64,000 bases of DNA from Stomoxys calcitrans (lineage: Eukaryota > Arthropoda > Insecta > Diptera > Muscidae), in the NCBI RefSeq assembly GCF_963082655.1, contig NC_081553.1:33375801-33439800 (forward strand), given 5' to 3'. Both the position numbers and the translations under genes were made by a program. Positions 11,639 to 23,267 of this stretch are shown in pieces. Within the stretch, counting starts at the first letter, position 1. Each line of letters starts with the position of its first letter. The notes beneath the pieces are model-generated. The model searched no databases and had not been told where the DNA came from. It worked only from the letters and a program-made list of their open reading frames with translations.

Positions 11639-12139
11639 TTAATCTTTGAGGATTATTCCATGCAAATGTTGACCGTCACTACGCCACACAGGGTCCTTGC
11701 GCTTATTCCAATTTTTCATACGCTTTCCACCATTTCCGCCCGTATTTCACCAACAAATGCTTCAATGTTGTCTTCCAATGTGTCAATCGAAGCGGGCTTG
11801 TCTCAAAAAAAAGTTGGATATCATCTCAAGGTAGCGCTCATCATTCACAGTTACGTTACGATTCGCATCATCTTTAAAGAAGTACGGGCCAATGATGCCA
11901 CCAGACCATGAACCGCACCAAACTGTGACTTTTTTGGATGAATTGGTAGCTCTTGCAATGGATTTAGCTGATCTTTACTTCAAAATCGACAATTCTGTTT
12001 ATTTATGTACCCATTGAGTCAAAAATGAGCTTCGCCGCTGAAGAAGAAGAAGAGCGCGATGAACTTTCTTAACAGACCACGCATTTTAATAATAAAATTC
12101 CATAATTTGCAAGCGTTGTTCGTTTGTAAGACGTTTCAT
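11639..12139 (-). pseudogene. DDE transposase fragment (copy 2)
   Basis: Read on the minus strand from an ATG at 12137-12139, it gives the same N-terminal tract ending in NACVVKKVHRAL-like residues, the same central deletion, and the later pieces NGERY and HLHGIILKD before a stop at 11639. Differences from copy 1 include an added base run near 11998-12004 and a lost stretch after the SEDQ segment. It is non-functional, as in copy 1. Confidence 0.7.
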
Positions 12140-12317
12140 GGTTAAATTATAGAAGTTTGACAGTGAAACAAAACACGAATCGTGCTTGAGCTGTTTAAAC
12201 CACTGTTGCCAAAAAAAATAATAGCTTAACAGTCACCCTTTACTTACTCGATGTACATCTGTTATGGAATGGAATTAAAAATTTTGCCTTAACCTCACGT
12301 TTTAAATATATTCATAT

Positions 12318-14134
12318 CTACCACCATAGGATGGTGGTACACTTATCAAGTCATTCAGTTTATAACACCTCGCTATAGTTATCTGTGACCCTATTGAGTA
12401 AAAAAAAACTCTGGCTTGTCTCGACATTCTGAGTCTATCTAGCCATTTCCGTCCGTCTGTCGAAATCATGATAGCGGTCGAACGCGTAAAGCTAGTCGCT
12501 TGAAATTTTGCACAGATACTTTATATTGATGTAGGTCAGTGGGGAGTGTAAATGGGCCATATCGGTTCAGATTTAGATATAGCCCCTATATAAGCCGATC
12601 TCCGGATTTGACTTCTTTAGCACCTAGAAACATCAATTTTCATCCGATTTGGCTGATATATTTGACTGAAGACAGAATTGTGTGATGATTTCCAATATCC
12701 ATGCTAAGTATGATCCGAATCGGTCTCTAAACAGATATAGCCCCCTTATAAACTGATTCCCGGATTTGACTTCCTAATCTCTTAAAAGCTTCAATTTTCG
12801 TCTGATTTGGCTGAAATTTGGAACATAGACTGGAGTTATGACTTCCAAAATCCGTACGATCGTGGTCGGTCTATAAACTGCTATAGCGCCCATATAAACC
12901 GATTCCCGGTTTTGACTTCTTGAGCCCCTAGAAACCTCAATTTTCATCCGATTTGTCTGAAATTTGGAACAAAGACTTGTGTTACGAGTATGATTTCTAA
13001 CTTTCATGTGAAGTACAATTCTAGTCGATCTATAAACACATATAATCCCCATATAAACCGATCTACGGTTTTGACTTCTTAGACCTCTAGAAGCCTAAAT
13101 TTTCATCCGATTTGGATGAAAATTGAAACAATGACTTCCAACATCCATGTGAACTAGGATCCTAGAGGTTCTTGAGCCCCTAGAAGCCTACATTTTAATC
13201 TGATTTGGTTGAAATTTGAACCAAAAAACCTCGATATCCTTCTTCAATTTGGCGCAGATCGGTTCAGATATGGATATTACTGCCATATAGACCGATCTCT
13301 CCATTTAAGGTTTTTGGCCCATTAGAGGCGCATTTATTGCCCGATTTTGCTGAAATTTGGGACAGTGAGTTGTGTTAGGCCCTTCGACATCATCCGTCAA
13401 TTTGGCCCAGATCGGTTCAGATTTGGATATAGCTGCCATATAGACCGTTTCTCCAATTTAGGGGCTTAGGCAAATAAAAGCCACATTTATTTTCCGATTT
13501 TACTGAAATTCGGGACAGTGAGTTGTGTTAGACCCTTCGACGTCTTTCTTCCATTTGGCCCTGATCGGTTCAGATTTGGATATAGCTGTCATATAGACCG
13601 ATCTCTCGGTTTTAGGTTTTGGGGTCATAAAAGGCACATTGATTGTCCGAAATCGCTGAAAGTTGGGGCAGCTAGTTGTGTTAGGACTTTCTACATCCCT
13701 CCCCAATTTGACCCAGATCGGTCCCTATTTGGATATAGCTGCCATATAGACCGATATCTCGATTTAAGGTTTTGGGCCCATTAAAGGCGCATTTATTGTC
13801 CGATTTCGCCGAAATTTGAAACAGTGAGTTGTATTAAGCCCCTCGACATCCTTCTTCAATTTGGCGCAGATCGGTTTAGATTTGGATATAGCCGCCATAC
13901 AGACCGATCTCTCGATTTAAGGTTTTGGACCCATAAAAGGCGCATATATTGTCCGATTTCGTCGAAATTTGGGACGGTGAGTTGTGTTAGGCCTTTCTAC
14001 ATCCCACATCAATTTGACCTAGATCGATCCAGATTTGGATACAGCTGCCATATAGGCCGATCTCTCGATTTAAGCTCTTGGCCCCATTTATAATCCGATT
14101 GCACTGAAATTTGACACGCCTTTTTACTTGTTTA
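12318..14134 (-). repeat. Helentron-like element, long array (copy 2)
   Basis: Counterpart of 5873-8193 but about 0.5 kb shorter. Two array units are absent, and a deletion joins the last unit directly to CCTTTTTACTTG, removing GGTGGTGGGTATC and the whole hairpin. The core CCGTCCGTCTGTCGAAATCA lies near 12450-12469. Confidence 0.8.
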
Positions 14135-14415
14135 CCAAAACTATTTTTAAATGTCGTTTTACTTTAATTCAGATTCACTTTTGAACTGCCCCAAATTTAT
14201 AACCGACATCATTCTTTGAACTTAAAAGGAGATTCTCTTATTCATATTGATTTCGATAGTTCATAGGAGAAGTAGGCACATCTAAACCAATCTAATATGA
14301 AGTAAAACAATCATATTTTTCAATTTACAGAAAAACCTGAGAAAACCATAACAATGGCCATTGTTCGAGAAACTCATTCGCAAATGGTTTCTTTGAACAT
14401 TTGAGCCTAGATTAA

Positions 14416-14787
14416 ATGATCTCTGCTAAGTAAATAGAAAAAAGGCAACATCAAAAGGGCGTTTTGTTTGTTTCCACCGAATGGCAGCCACAATAGAGTA
14501 TCAACCCATGGCAACTGCGTTGTCCCGATGACCTCATCTAGATTTTCTAAGCCAAATTAGCAAACAAAAAAATATTAAACGAAATGATTTTAAGCACGAA
14601 ATGCTATTATTTATTTTAAAGTTCATAATTTGGGTCATATTTGAGTCTATTTAATATAAAATTGTTTGTATATTAAGTTGCTAAAAAATATGGGGTCTGG
14701 TTTTTCACATGCAGGCAATTGTAGCTAAGGGAATTTTGATTATTGCATAATAATTTGGCAAATATGGTCTTAAGAGATATTTATAAA
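14416..14787. other. AT-rich non-coding stretch
   Basis: I see no coding signal and no known repeat here. Confidence 0.5.
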
Positions 14788-16934
14788 AACAAGTAAAAAG
14801 GCTTTAAGTTCGAATGGGCTGAACTTTGGATACTCACCACCTCGGGTTTATATGTAAACCACCTTTCGTCAAAATCCAGTGAAATCGGTCCAAACACAAC
14901 TCACTGTCCGAAATTTCGTCGACATCGGACAATAAATGCGCCTTTTATGAGCCCAAAACCCTAAATCGAAAGATCGGTCTGTATGGGGCTTAACATAACT
15001 CAGTGTCTTAAATTTCGGCGACATGGGACAATAAATGCGCCTTTTATGGGCCCAAAGCCTTAAGTAGAGAGATCGGTCTATATGGCAGCTATATGCCAGT
15101 CTTGATCGATCTAGCCCACATTGCAGAAATGTATTGAGGGGCTTAACTTAACTTAACTTGTCCCAAATTTCGGAGACATCGGACAATAAATGCGCCTTTT
15201 ATGGCCCCAAAACTTTAAATCGAGAGATCGGTCTATATGACAGCTATAGCCAAATCTGGACCGATCTCTGCCAAATTAAAGAAAGATGTCAAAGGGTCTA
15301 AGACAACTCCCTGTCCCAAATTTCAGCAAAATCGGATAATAAATGTGGCCTTTATAGGCCAAAGACCCAAAATCGGAGTATCGGTCTATATGGCAGCTAT
15401 ATCCAAATCTGGACCGATTTGTGCCATATTACAAAAGTATGTCGAGGGGCTTAACTCAACTCACTGTCCCAAATTTCGGCGACATCGGACAATAAATGAG
15501 CCTTTTATGGCCCCGAAACCTCAAATCGACAGATCGATCTATATGGCAGCTATATCGAAATCTGGGCCGATCTGAGCCAAATTGACGAAGGGTGTCGAAG
15601 GCCCTAACGCAACTCACTGTCCCAAATTTCGGCGACATCGGACAATAAATGTGGCTTTTATAGGCCTAAGACCCTAAATCAGAGGATCGGTCTATATGAC
15701 AGCTATATCCAAATCTGAACCGATCTGAGCCAAATTGACGAAGGATGTCGAAAGGCTTAACTTAACTCACTGTCCCAAATTTAATCCAAATCGGATAATA
15801 AATGTGGCTTTTATAGATCTAAGACCCTAAATCGGAGGATCGGTCTATATGGCAGCTATATCCAAATCTGGACCAATCTGAGCCAAATTGACGAAGAATG
15901 TCGAAGGGCCTAACGCATCTCACTGTCCCAAATTTAATCCAAATCGGATAATAAATGTGGCTATTATAGGCCTAAGACCCTAAATCGGAGGATCGGTCTA
16001 TATGGCAGCTATATCCAAATATGGACCGTTCAAGGCCAAATTGAAGAAAGATGTCAAAGGGCCTAAGACAACTCACTGTCCCAAATTTCGGCGAAATCTT
16101 TGAACAAATGTGGCTTTTATAGGCCTAAGACCCTAAATTTAGCGATCGGTCTATATGGCTGCTATATCCAAATCTGGACCAATCTGAGCCAAATTGACGA
16201 AGAATGTCGAAGGGCCTAACGCATCTGACTGTCCCAAATTTAATCCAAATCGGATAATAAATGTGGCTTTTATAGGCCTAAGACCCCTAAATCGGAGGAT
16301 CGGTCTATATGGCAGCTATATCCAAATCTGGACCTATCTGAGCCAAATTGACGAAGGATGTCGAAGGGCCTAATGCAACTCACTGTCCCAAATTTAATCA
16401 AAATCGGACAATAAATGTGTGTTTTATTGGCCTAAGACCCTAAATCGGAAGATCGATCTATATGGCAGCTATATCCAAATCTGAACCGTTCAGGGCCAAA
16501 TTGAAGAAAGATGTCAAAGGGCCTAAGACAACTCACTGTCCCAAATTTAATCCAAATCGGATAATAAATGTGGCTTTTATAGATCTAAGACCCTAAATCG
16601 GAGGATCGATCTATATGACAGCTATATCCAAATCTGAACCGTTAAGGGCCAAATTGAAGAAGAATGTCAAAGGGCCTAAGACAACCCACTGTCCCAAATT
16701 TTATCAAAATCGGTTAATAAATGTGGCTTTTATAAGCCTAACACCCTAAATCGGAGGATCGGTCTACATGGAGGCTATATCAAAATATGGTCCGATATAG
16801 CCCATCTTTGAACTTAACCTGCTTATGGACAAAAAAAGAATCTGTACAAAGCTTCAGCTCAATATCTCTATTTTTAAAGACTGTGGCGTGATTTCAACAG
16901 ACGGACGGACCCCCATCCTTGGGTGGTGGGTATA
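14788..16934 (+). repeat. Helentron-like element, about 13 units
   Basis: The hairpin end AACAAGTAAAAAGGCTTTAA is followed by a decayed palindrome (TTCGAATGGGCTGAA) and ACTCACCACCTCGGG. Units of about 153 bp then run from 14960 to 16770. Most hold the pair GATCGGTC ... GACCGATC about 25 bases apart, around the GGCAGCTATATCC motif. The 3' block has CCCATCTTTGAACTTAACCT, a short CAGACGGACGGAC core at about 16899 that is deleted straight to CCCCATCCTTGGGTGG, and the terminal GGTGGGTATA. Confidence 0.85.
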
Positions 16935-17194
16935 AAAACTCAAATTTTTATTATAATGGACAATTTGGCTTTGATAAAAAATTGTATTTCACAAAATTTG
17001 TTTTGTACTCCCACCACCATGATATGAGAGGTAATTCTGTTTGAGTTTGTTCAAATTTGCAAATATGCCAATGAACATGCTATTAAAGAACACCAGAGAG
17101 ACTCTCAATACCGAAAAGTAAACCTGAAATAAGAATTCTCAAGAATTCCACGCTACTCTCGAAATCCCTAATCGGCACCCATTCTATGCCTATA
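16935..17194. other. Unassigned AT-rich stretch
   Basis: No coding signal is visible. It contains a short decayed SINE-like piece (CAAATATGCCAATGAACATG, 17058-17077). Confidence 0.4.
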
Positions 17195-17330
17195 CCATGG
17201 TTTAAGACTAGGGTCGTTTACACAGGAAAGTAACAGAGTCCCTTAGCCATGAAAGCCTGGTATTGACATAGGTAATGATCCATCGTCATATCATCTTCCC
17301 TACATGTCCTAAACACTCTGCTACTGTGCT
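17195..17330 (-). pseudogene. Remnant of a non-LTR retrotransposon pol C-terminus
   Basis: On the minus strand, starting near 17325, the translation reads CRTCREDDMTMDHYLC and later FMAKGL. This parallels the clearer Cys-X2-Cys ... His-X4-Cys tail at 44790 (CRACGEDDGTLGHFLC ... FAAKRL). Only about 40 residues remain and the surroundings are repeats. The match is short but the spacing of the metal-binding residues is kept. Confidence 0.55.
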
Positions 17331-17335
17331 GCAGC

Positions 17336-17460
17336 GCGGGAGACAATTCTCCCCAGAGCTGTTACACATATCCAAATATAGACTAATCTGAGACATATTG
17401 AACATGGATGTCGATGTAGAAAACTATATTCCTGATAGAGGGTATACAATGTTTAGCATG
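17336..17460 (+). repeat. Fragment of a Helentron-like array unit
   Basis: A single diverged unit (ATATCCAAATATAGACTAAT, then GACATATTGAACATGGATGT), interrupted on both sides by unassigned DNA. Confidence 0.5.
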
Positions 17461-18090
17461 GCCGTATCTAATCTTTAACATCAAATAAATTTCTAGTGAA
17501 CAAAATTTCAAGTCTACGCTTTAAGATTGATTCCAACAAATATTTGATATCTTCATAGACCCAGCTGTTATTTTTTTTAAAGTTATTCCAATCGATAGTT
17601 TTATACCTCAGTTTGTATTTTTGAAAATTAAAACTATAGCATGCCTTTCCTAAACGTTTGAATAGCAACCCAAATTCATTGCCTGAGAAAAATTTCTTCC
17701 ACAAAAAAAAGTAGCCAAGCCAACAATTCAATGAATTGCAGATTGCAACATTGTTGCAAGATTCGTTTTGCAAATGTTGTCTTCTCAGAAGCCAATGATT
17801 ATGGTGGCAATTGTTAACAAAAATGTTGATTTGTAAACATTTGAGAGTAACAACATGCAATACAACGTCGGGAGACATAGAGACAATGTTTTTCAGTGAA
17901 GATTTTTTTCAACTTTGCTGACATTCATCTACAAGTTTAGGAAATAGGAGTAAGGAAATGAACCAAGAAAGTGGTAGGTGAACCATAGAATGCCATTACA
18001 AATTAAATGTTTAATGTGAGGTAAATTCTGCAAAACAATTTCACATAACGCAAAAAAATCATAGTTAATTATTTTCAGCTAATATGAAAA
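17461..18090. other. AT-rich stretch with an unsupported 136-codon open frame
   Basis: The minus strand is open for 136 codons at 17468-17878. It encodes a Lys/Asn/Phe-rich sequence with no motif I recognise and no visible splice or start context. I treat it as chance and record it only because it is among the longer open frames here not explained by repeats. Confidence 0.35.
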
Positions 18091-18970
18091 AGGTAATAAG
18101 TAAAAGGGTGCTAAGGTCGATCGGTCCGAATCTTATATGCCCTCAACTATGGATTGCATTTGTCAAGTTCTTTGCCCGATATCTCTTTGTAGGCGATCAA
18201 AGGATAATGGAACAGACCTGCTATGCCATTAGGAGCTACCGTACTTGTTTGGCTGTTGGAGACCATAGTAGAAGGCATTTTGCAAAATTTCAGCAAAATC
18301 GGTTAAGAATTGCGCCTATAGGGATATTGGTTTATGTGGAAGCTTTATCAGGTGGAAGCTTTATCAGGTCATAGAAGAAGTCTTTGAACAAAATTTCCGC
18401 CAAATCAGATAAGAATTGCGCCCTATAATCAGGAGATCTACTTACATTAACCGCAGGTGTGCCACAAGGCTCTGTCCTTTCCCCTTCCCTTTTTCTTATA
18501 TTCATTGCCGATCTATTGGGTCAGACTTCAAACCCAGTCTACTCATTTGTCGATGACAGTAGTCTGAGTCATTCATATTCATTCGACCATAGGCCCAGTC
18601 CTCAAGAAATTATGGACAGGAGGCGCATTATGGATGAGACGCTCTTCCCGGATTTATTGGCCATTTCCGAGGGAGGTAGAATGAACAGAGTAGACTTTAA
18701 CGCACAGAAGACGCAGTGATGTTTAATTGTCTCACAAGCGATTCACTGACCCACTACAATCGTCGATATCTATCGACGGAATAGGTTTTGAACAATCTGA
18801 TGCTCTTGATGTTCTAGGCATGATACGACCGACCTACACTAATAAGAAGGATTTGTGCAGAATTTGAAGAGCCTAGCTTTACTCCTTTGAAAGTCAGCTT
18901 GCCTTCGAGAGGCAGACGGACGGACATGGCGAGATTGATTTAAAATGTCATGACAATCAGAAATACATAT
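18091..18970 (+). repeat. Helentron-like element split by a reverse-transcriptase fragment
   Basis: The hairpin end is ATAAGTAAAAGGGTGCTAAG with a decayed palindrome (GATCGGTCCGAATC), followed by the CTCAACTATGGATTGCATTT motif and one to two array units. At 18447 the sequence switches to reverse-transcriptase coding, and near 18824 it returns to element sequence (GACCGACCTACACTAATAAG), including an AGGCAGACGGACGGACATGG core at 18901-18920. Confidence 0.7.
18447..18824 (+). pseudogene. Non-LTR reverse transcriptase fragment inside a Helentron-like element
   Basis: The translation begins LTAGVPQGSVLSPSLFLIFI, the conserved RT palm block (the PQGSVLSP motif) that precedes the catalytic motif. 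About 20 residues later comes SFVDDSSLSHS, the catalytic block, with FVDD in place of the usual YADD or FADD. It continues to VDFNAQKTQ, then a TGA at 18717-18719. After a frameshift, SDALDVLGM (near 18797) restores similarity. It lacks fingers, thumb and endonuclease, so it is about a tenth of a normal pol. Which non-LTR clade it comes from is unclear. Confidence 0.8.
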
Positions 18971-19500
18971 GCTTTATGGGGTCCAAGATCAATATTTCAA
19001 AGTAGCTGTCATGTAAACCGATCTAGGATCTTGACTTTTTGAGCCATTAGAGGGCTGAATTTTATGCGATTTGGTCCATAACCTGTCATATAAACCCATT
19101 TCGGAACTTAACTACTTAAGCCGCTAGAGAACGCAATGTATCGGATGAAAGATATATATGGATATATATCTAAAACCAAACCGATTTTGATAAAATTATG
19201 CACACATTTTGGAACATTGCAAAGAACGTAAAATTTTTTAAAGATCAGACCAAAATTGTGTCTACAACAGCAATAAAAGGCCATATTGGATGAAAGGTAT
19301 ATATGGGAGCTATATCTAAATCTGAACCGATTTTGTTAAAAATCAATAGCGTTCGTCCTTGGCCCAAAATATTGACTTGTGCAAAATTTTACGCTAATCA
19401 AACAACAAACCTCTATCCCGATCTGGGGTCTTGACTTCTTGAGCTATTAAAGGACACAATTTTTATCCGATGTGGCTGAAATTTTGCATGAGTTGTTATA
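18971..19500 (-). repeat. Degenerate Helentron-like array units
   Basis: Three to four diverged units are recognisable (GTAAACCGATCTAGGATCTT, TTTATGCGATTTGGTCCATA, GATCTGGGGTCTTGACTTCT), mostly in minus orientation, with no intact end. Confidence 0.6.
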
Positions 19501-21506
19501 CTCAACACCGAAGGATGGGGGTATATTTATTTGGCCATTCCGCTTGCAACACATCGAAATATCCATTTCCGATCGTATAAAGTATATATATTCTTGATCA
19601 GCGTAAAAATCTAGGACGATCTAGACATGTCCGTCCGTCTGTCCGTCTGGCTGTTGAAATCATGCTACAGTCTTTAAAAATAGAGATATTGAGCTGAAAT
19701 TTTGCACAGGTTTTTTTTTGTCCATAAGCAGCTTAAGTTCGAAGATGAGCTATATCGGACTATATCCTGATATAGCCCCCATGTAGACCGATCCTCCGAT
19801 TTAGGGTCTTAGGCCCATAAAAGCCACATTTATTATCCGATTTTGCTGAAATTTGGGACAGTGAGTTGTGTTAGGCCCTTTGACTTCCTTCGTTAATTTG
19901 GCTCAGATCGGTTCAGATTTGGATATAGCTGCCATATAGACCGATCCTCCGATTTAGGGTCTTAGGCCCACAAAAGCCACATTTATTATCCGAATATGAT
20001 GAAATTCGGCACAGTGAATTATGTTAGGCCCATCGAAATCCTTCGTCATTTTGGCCCAGATCGGTCCATATTTGGATATAGCTGCCATATAGACCGAACC
20101 TCCGATTTAGGGTCTTAGGCTCATAAAACCCACATTTATTAACCGATTTTGATGAAATTTGGGACAGTGAGTTGTCTTAGGCCTTTTGAAATCTTTCTTC
20201 AATTTGGTCCTGAACGGTCCAGATTTGGATATAGCATATAAACCGATCCTCCGATTTAGGGTCTTAGATCTATAAAAGCCACATTTGTTATCCGATTTTG
20301 CTGAAATTTGGGACAGTGAGTTGTGTTAGGCCCATCGACATCCTTCGTCATTTTGGCCCAGATCGGTCCAGATTTGGATATAGCTGCCATATAGACCGAT
20401 CCTCCGATTTATGGTGTTAGGCCCATAAAAGCCACATTTATTATCCGATTTTGCTGAAATTTGGGACAGTGAGGTGTGTTAAGCCCTTCGACATCTTTCT
20501 TTAATTTGGCCCACATCGGTTCAGATTTGGATATAGCTGCCATATACACTGATTTTTTGATTTATGGTTTTGAGTCCATAAAAAGCTCATTTATTGTCCG
20601 ATGTCGCCGAAATTTGGGACAGTGTGTTAAGATAAGCCCCTTGATATACTTCTGCAATATCGCACAGATCGGTCCAGATTTGGATATAGCTGCCATATAG
20701 ACCGATATCTAGGTTTAGGTTTTGGGGCCATAATTTATTGTCCAATTTTGCTGAAATTTGGGACAGTAAATTGTGTTAGGATCTTTGATATTCGTCATTA
20801 ATTTGGCTCAGATCGGTCCAGTTTTGGATATAGCTGCCATATAGACCGATCCCTCGATTTCAGGTTTTGGGCTAATTAAATGCTCAATTATTGTCCGATG
20901 TCGCCGAAATTTGGGACAGTGTGTTAAGTTAAGCCCCTCGACATAATCCTGCAATATGCCACAGATCGGTTAAGATTTGGATATAGCTGCCATATAGACC
21001 GATCTCTCTATTTTAGGTTTTGGGTCCATAAAAGGTGCATTTATTGTCCGGTGTCGCCGAAATTCAGGTCAGTGAGTTAGGTTAAGCCCTTCGACTTCCT
21101 TCTGCAATATGGTCCAGATCAGTCCAGATTTGAATATAGCTGCCATATAGACCGATATCTCGATTTAAAGTTTTGTACCCATAAAAGGCGCATTTATAAT
21201 CCGATTTCACTGAAATTTGACACGGTGACTTATGTTAGGCTTTTCGAAATCCGTGTCGTATGTAGCTCAGATCGGTTTATTTTTAGATATAGTTAATAGA
21301 AAGGCCAATATGTTGTTTATCACAATTGAACAATGACTTGTACTTATTAGTATTTGGTCCAAATCGGAACATATTTTGATATAACTGCTATACGACATAA
21401 GGTATGCAATTTTCACCGGATTTTAATGAAAGGTGGTTTACATATATACCTGAGGTGGTGGGTATCCAAAGTTCGGCCCGGCCGAACTTAACGCCTTTTT
21501 ACTTTT
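19501..21506 (-). repeat. Helentron-like element, nearly complete
   Basis: It starts at the core end with ACCGAAGGATGGGGGTATAT, AAGTATATATATTCTTGATC and the CATGTCCGTCCGTCTGTCCG core near 19625-19644. About ten units of about 155 bp follow, then GGTGGTGGGTATCC, an intact hairpin TTCGGCCCGGCCGAA at 21472-21486 and ACGCCTTTTTACTT. Both ends and the core are present, so this is a good reference copy for the minus-oriented form. Confidence 0.9.
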
Positions 21507-22182
21507 TTTATTATGACTTTCAATAACTGTGCTGAATATGGTCTACATCGGTCCATAACCTGATATAGCTGTCCTATATGCCGATCTTGAATATTGACTT
21601 CTTGAGCCACTAGATGGCGCAATTCTTATTCGATTTGGCTGAAATTTCGCATGACCTGATATAGCTGCCATATAAACCGATCTGAAATCTTGATTTCTTG
21701 AGCCTCCAGAGGGCGTGATTATTATCTCCTATGACCTTCAACATACGTGTTAAATGTGGTCCGAATCGGTATATAGCCTGGTACTGCTACCATATAAACT
21801 GATATCTCTATATTATACTTCTTGAGCCCCTAACGGGTGCAATTCTTTCTCGAATTGGCTGACATTTTACACAATGACTTCTACTAAGGTCTTCAATATT
21901 CAATTCAATTATGGTCCGAATCGGACCATAACTTGATATAGCTCCAATATTGTATTGTATTGGTACTTGAAGTACACTTGTGTCTCAAATATATAGGTCC
22001 CTTAAAATCTAATGTCCTGATGTGACATCTTGAGACCATAGAATCCTTAATCAGTACCCGATTTGATTGTTTGAAAATAATTCAAATACAAACTGAGCTG
22101 GTAACGGTACATTTTCAGCGGAACCCATGATTGTGGGTACCTAATATTCGACCCGGCCGAACTTGACATGCTTTTATTTGTT
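21507..22182 (-). repeat. Helentron-like element of the second subfamily, core end lost
   Basis: Four to five units of the GACTTCTTGAGCC(C/A)CTAGA type run directly on from the previous element. It ends with GTGGGTACCTAATATTCGAC, a slightly changed hairpin (TTCGACCCGGCCGAA) and ACATGCTTTTATTTGTT. Confidence 0.75.
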
Positions 22183-22734
22183 TTAAACTAAATATCACCG
22201 TTACAGCGTATGGTCGATAGCTTTTATGTGAATCTTTGTATTTTATGATACTTCATATGTATGTCTAAATTCTGCAGCATTTTTCAATAATTGCCTTGCC
22301 GGCACGCCTAAGATGACCCTTGACTGAAGGTGTTGTATTTTTATGACATTCACTTAGCATAAACATAGTTGTTCCCAATTTTATTAGTCCCACATGAGCA
22401 CAACACACTTTTTGTTTTGTTTTCACCATATATTGGAAGAAACATTTCCCATATTTTATTGTTTGACAGTGGCTGAAACAATTTACGAGTTTTTAAAGAC
22501 GTAAATTTTGATGTTGACAGTAGTACATGTATCCGAATGTCCATTTAATTGTTTCAAAATTATGAGGCTTCTTTCTGGGTGGCTAGATGCTTCGTGGGTT
22601 TTTAATTAAAACATTTATTTGTTTGAAAAACTTATGCATGTGTGCTGCATGCTTGTTGAGGGCTGACTTGTATTGTCTGTCCTCGCCTTTATTGCATGTG
22701 AATCAGATTACGATAATTAGTTGGTTTCTAATAA
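22183..22734. other. Unassigned AT-rich stretch
   Basis: No repeat or coding signal recognised. Confidence 0.5.
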
Positions 22735-22990
22735 TAGCCCTGCTGGCCGAACTTAGAATAGTAATCCAAGCGCCTCGATATTTTGCGTTCCTGCTAAAAT
22801 CTCTGACACCAAGTTTCGAGATGTCTTTCACTACTTGATCTGTCCATCGGGATTTTGGTCGTCCTGGTTTGCGCGTACCACGGTGATCGCCTCCAAAAGA
22901 CTTCTTCGCTGGAGCTTTTTCTTTCATTCTGAGAACATGACCTTGCGTACGCAACTGTTGAATTGTGATACGTGTAACTATGCTAACGTC
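22735..22990 (-). pseudogene. C-terminal pol fragment of an RTE-like non-LTR retrotransposon
   Basis: The minus strand is open for 119 codons (22703-23062). Residues about 38 to 108 read GHVLRMKEKAPAKKSF, then GTRKPGRPKSRWTDQVVKDI and LGVRDFSRNAKYRGAW ending ILSSASRA. The GHVLRM ... GRP(K/R)xRW ... D(I/L)xxLGV ... W pattern is the usual extreme C-terminus of RTE-like and related non-LTR proteins in insects. No RT or endonuclease part is nearby, so it is a 5'-truncated insertion, which is typical of target-primed copying. The assignment rests on motif recognition. Confidence 0.7.
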
Positions 22991-23267
22991 GCACAGTGTT
23001 GCGAAATCGAAAAATTTTGGATATAATTCCTTATGGTTTTGAACGCATAGAGATATGTACACAAAATCTTACATATGTAGATGTTGAGGTGCTTTGCAAT
23101 AAGTATGCAAAATTTGGGGGTCCGAGTTAGTCCGGAGGCTGATCCATGGGGCTTGAAAGCTGGTCACCTCGAGTATGTCAAAGTTTGTTCTGCTTGCCAA
23201 ACATTCGTTTATGGACCGATAAGCCTGTTTTTTTTTTTAAAGAGAAAGCTCGTAAAACCCTAAAAAA
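22991..23267. other. Unassigned stretch
   Basis: No coding or repeat signal beyond a T-run near 23227-23238. Confidence 0.4.

Larger units (their letters stand above)
10953..12240. mobile_element. Decayed Tc1/mariner-superfamily transposon (copy 2)
   Basis: Duplicate of 4504-5785, with TA immediately outside each end and AGGGTG/CACCCT termini. It carries the nested Helentron-like fragment at about 10990-11585, whose hairpin end reads TTCGGCCGGGGCGAA and is better kept than in copy 1. Confidence 0.7.
9441..14415. repeat. Second copy of a ~5 kb direct duplication
   Basis: The order and orientation of every component repeat those of about 2.6-8.48 kb: Helentron-like array, unassigned 0.6 kb, TA-flanked transposon with its nested fragment and broken transposase, then a second array and an AT-rich flank. 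By eye the two copies differ by only a few bases per hundred, plus array-unit losses (units at about 7000-7160 and 7510-7680 of copy 1 are missing here) and a deletion of the hairpin end. It is either a real tandem duplication or two haplotypes joined by the assembler. Confidence 0.85.

Noticed and set aside
14788..16934. Regular direct repeats suggestive of a CRISPR array
   Set aside because: Units are about 153 bp and similar throughout, with no alternation of short repeat and unique spacer. The context is an insect-type genome.
17468..17878. 136-codon minus-strand frame
   Set aside because: No motif, no sign of splicing or start context, and composition like the surrounding AT-rich DNA.
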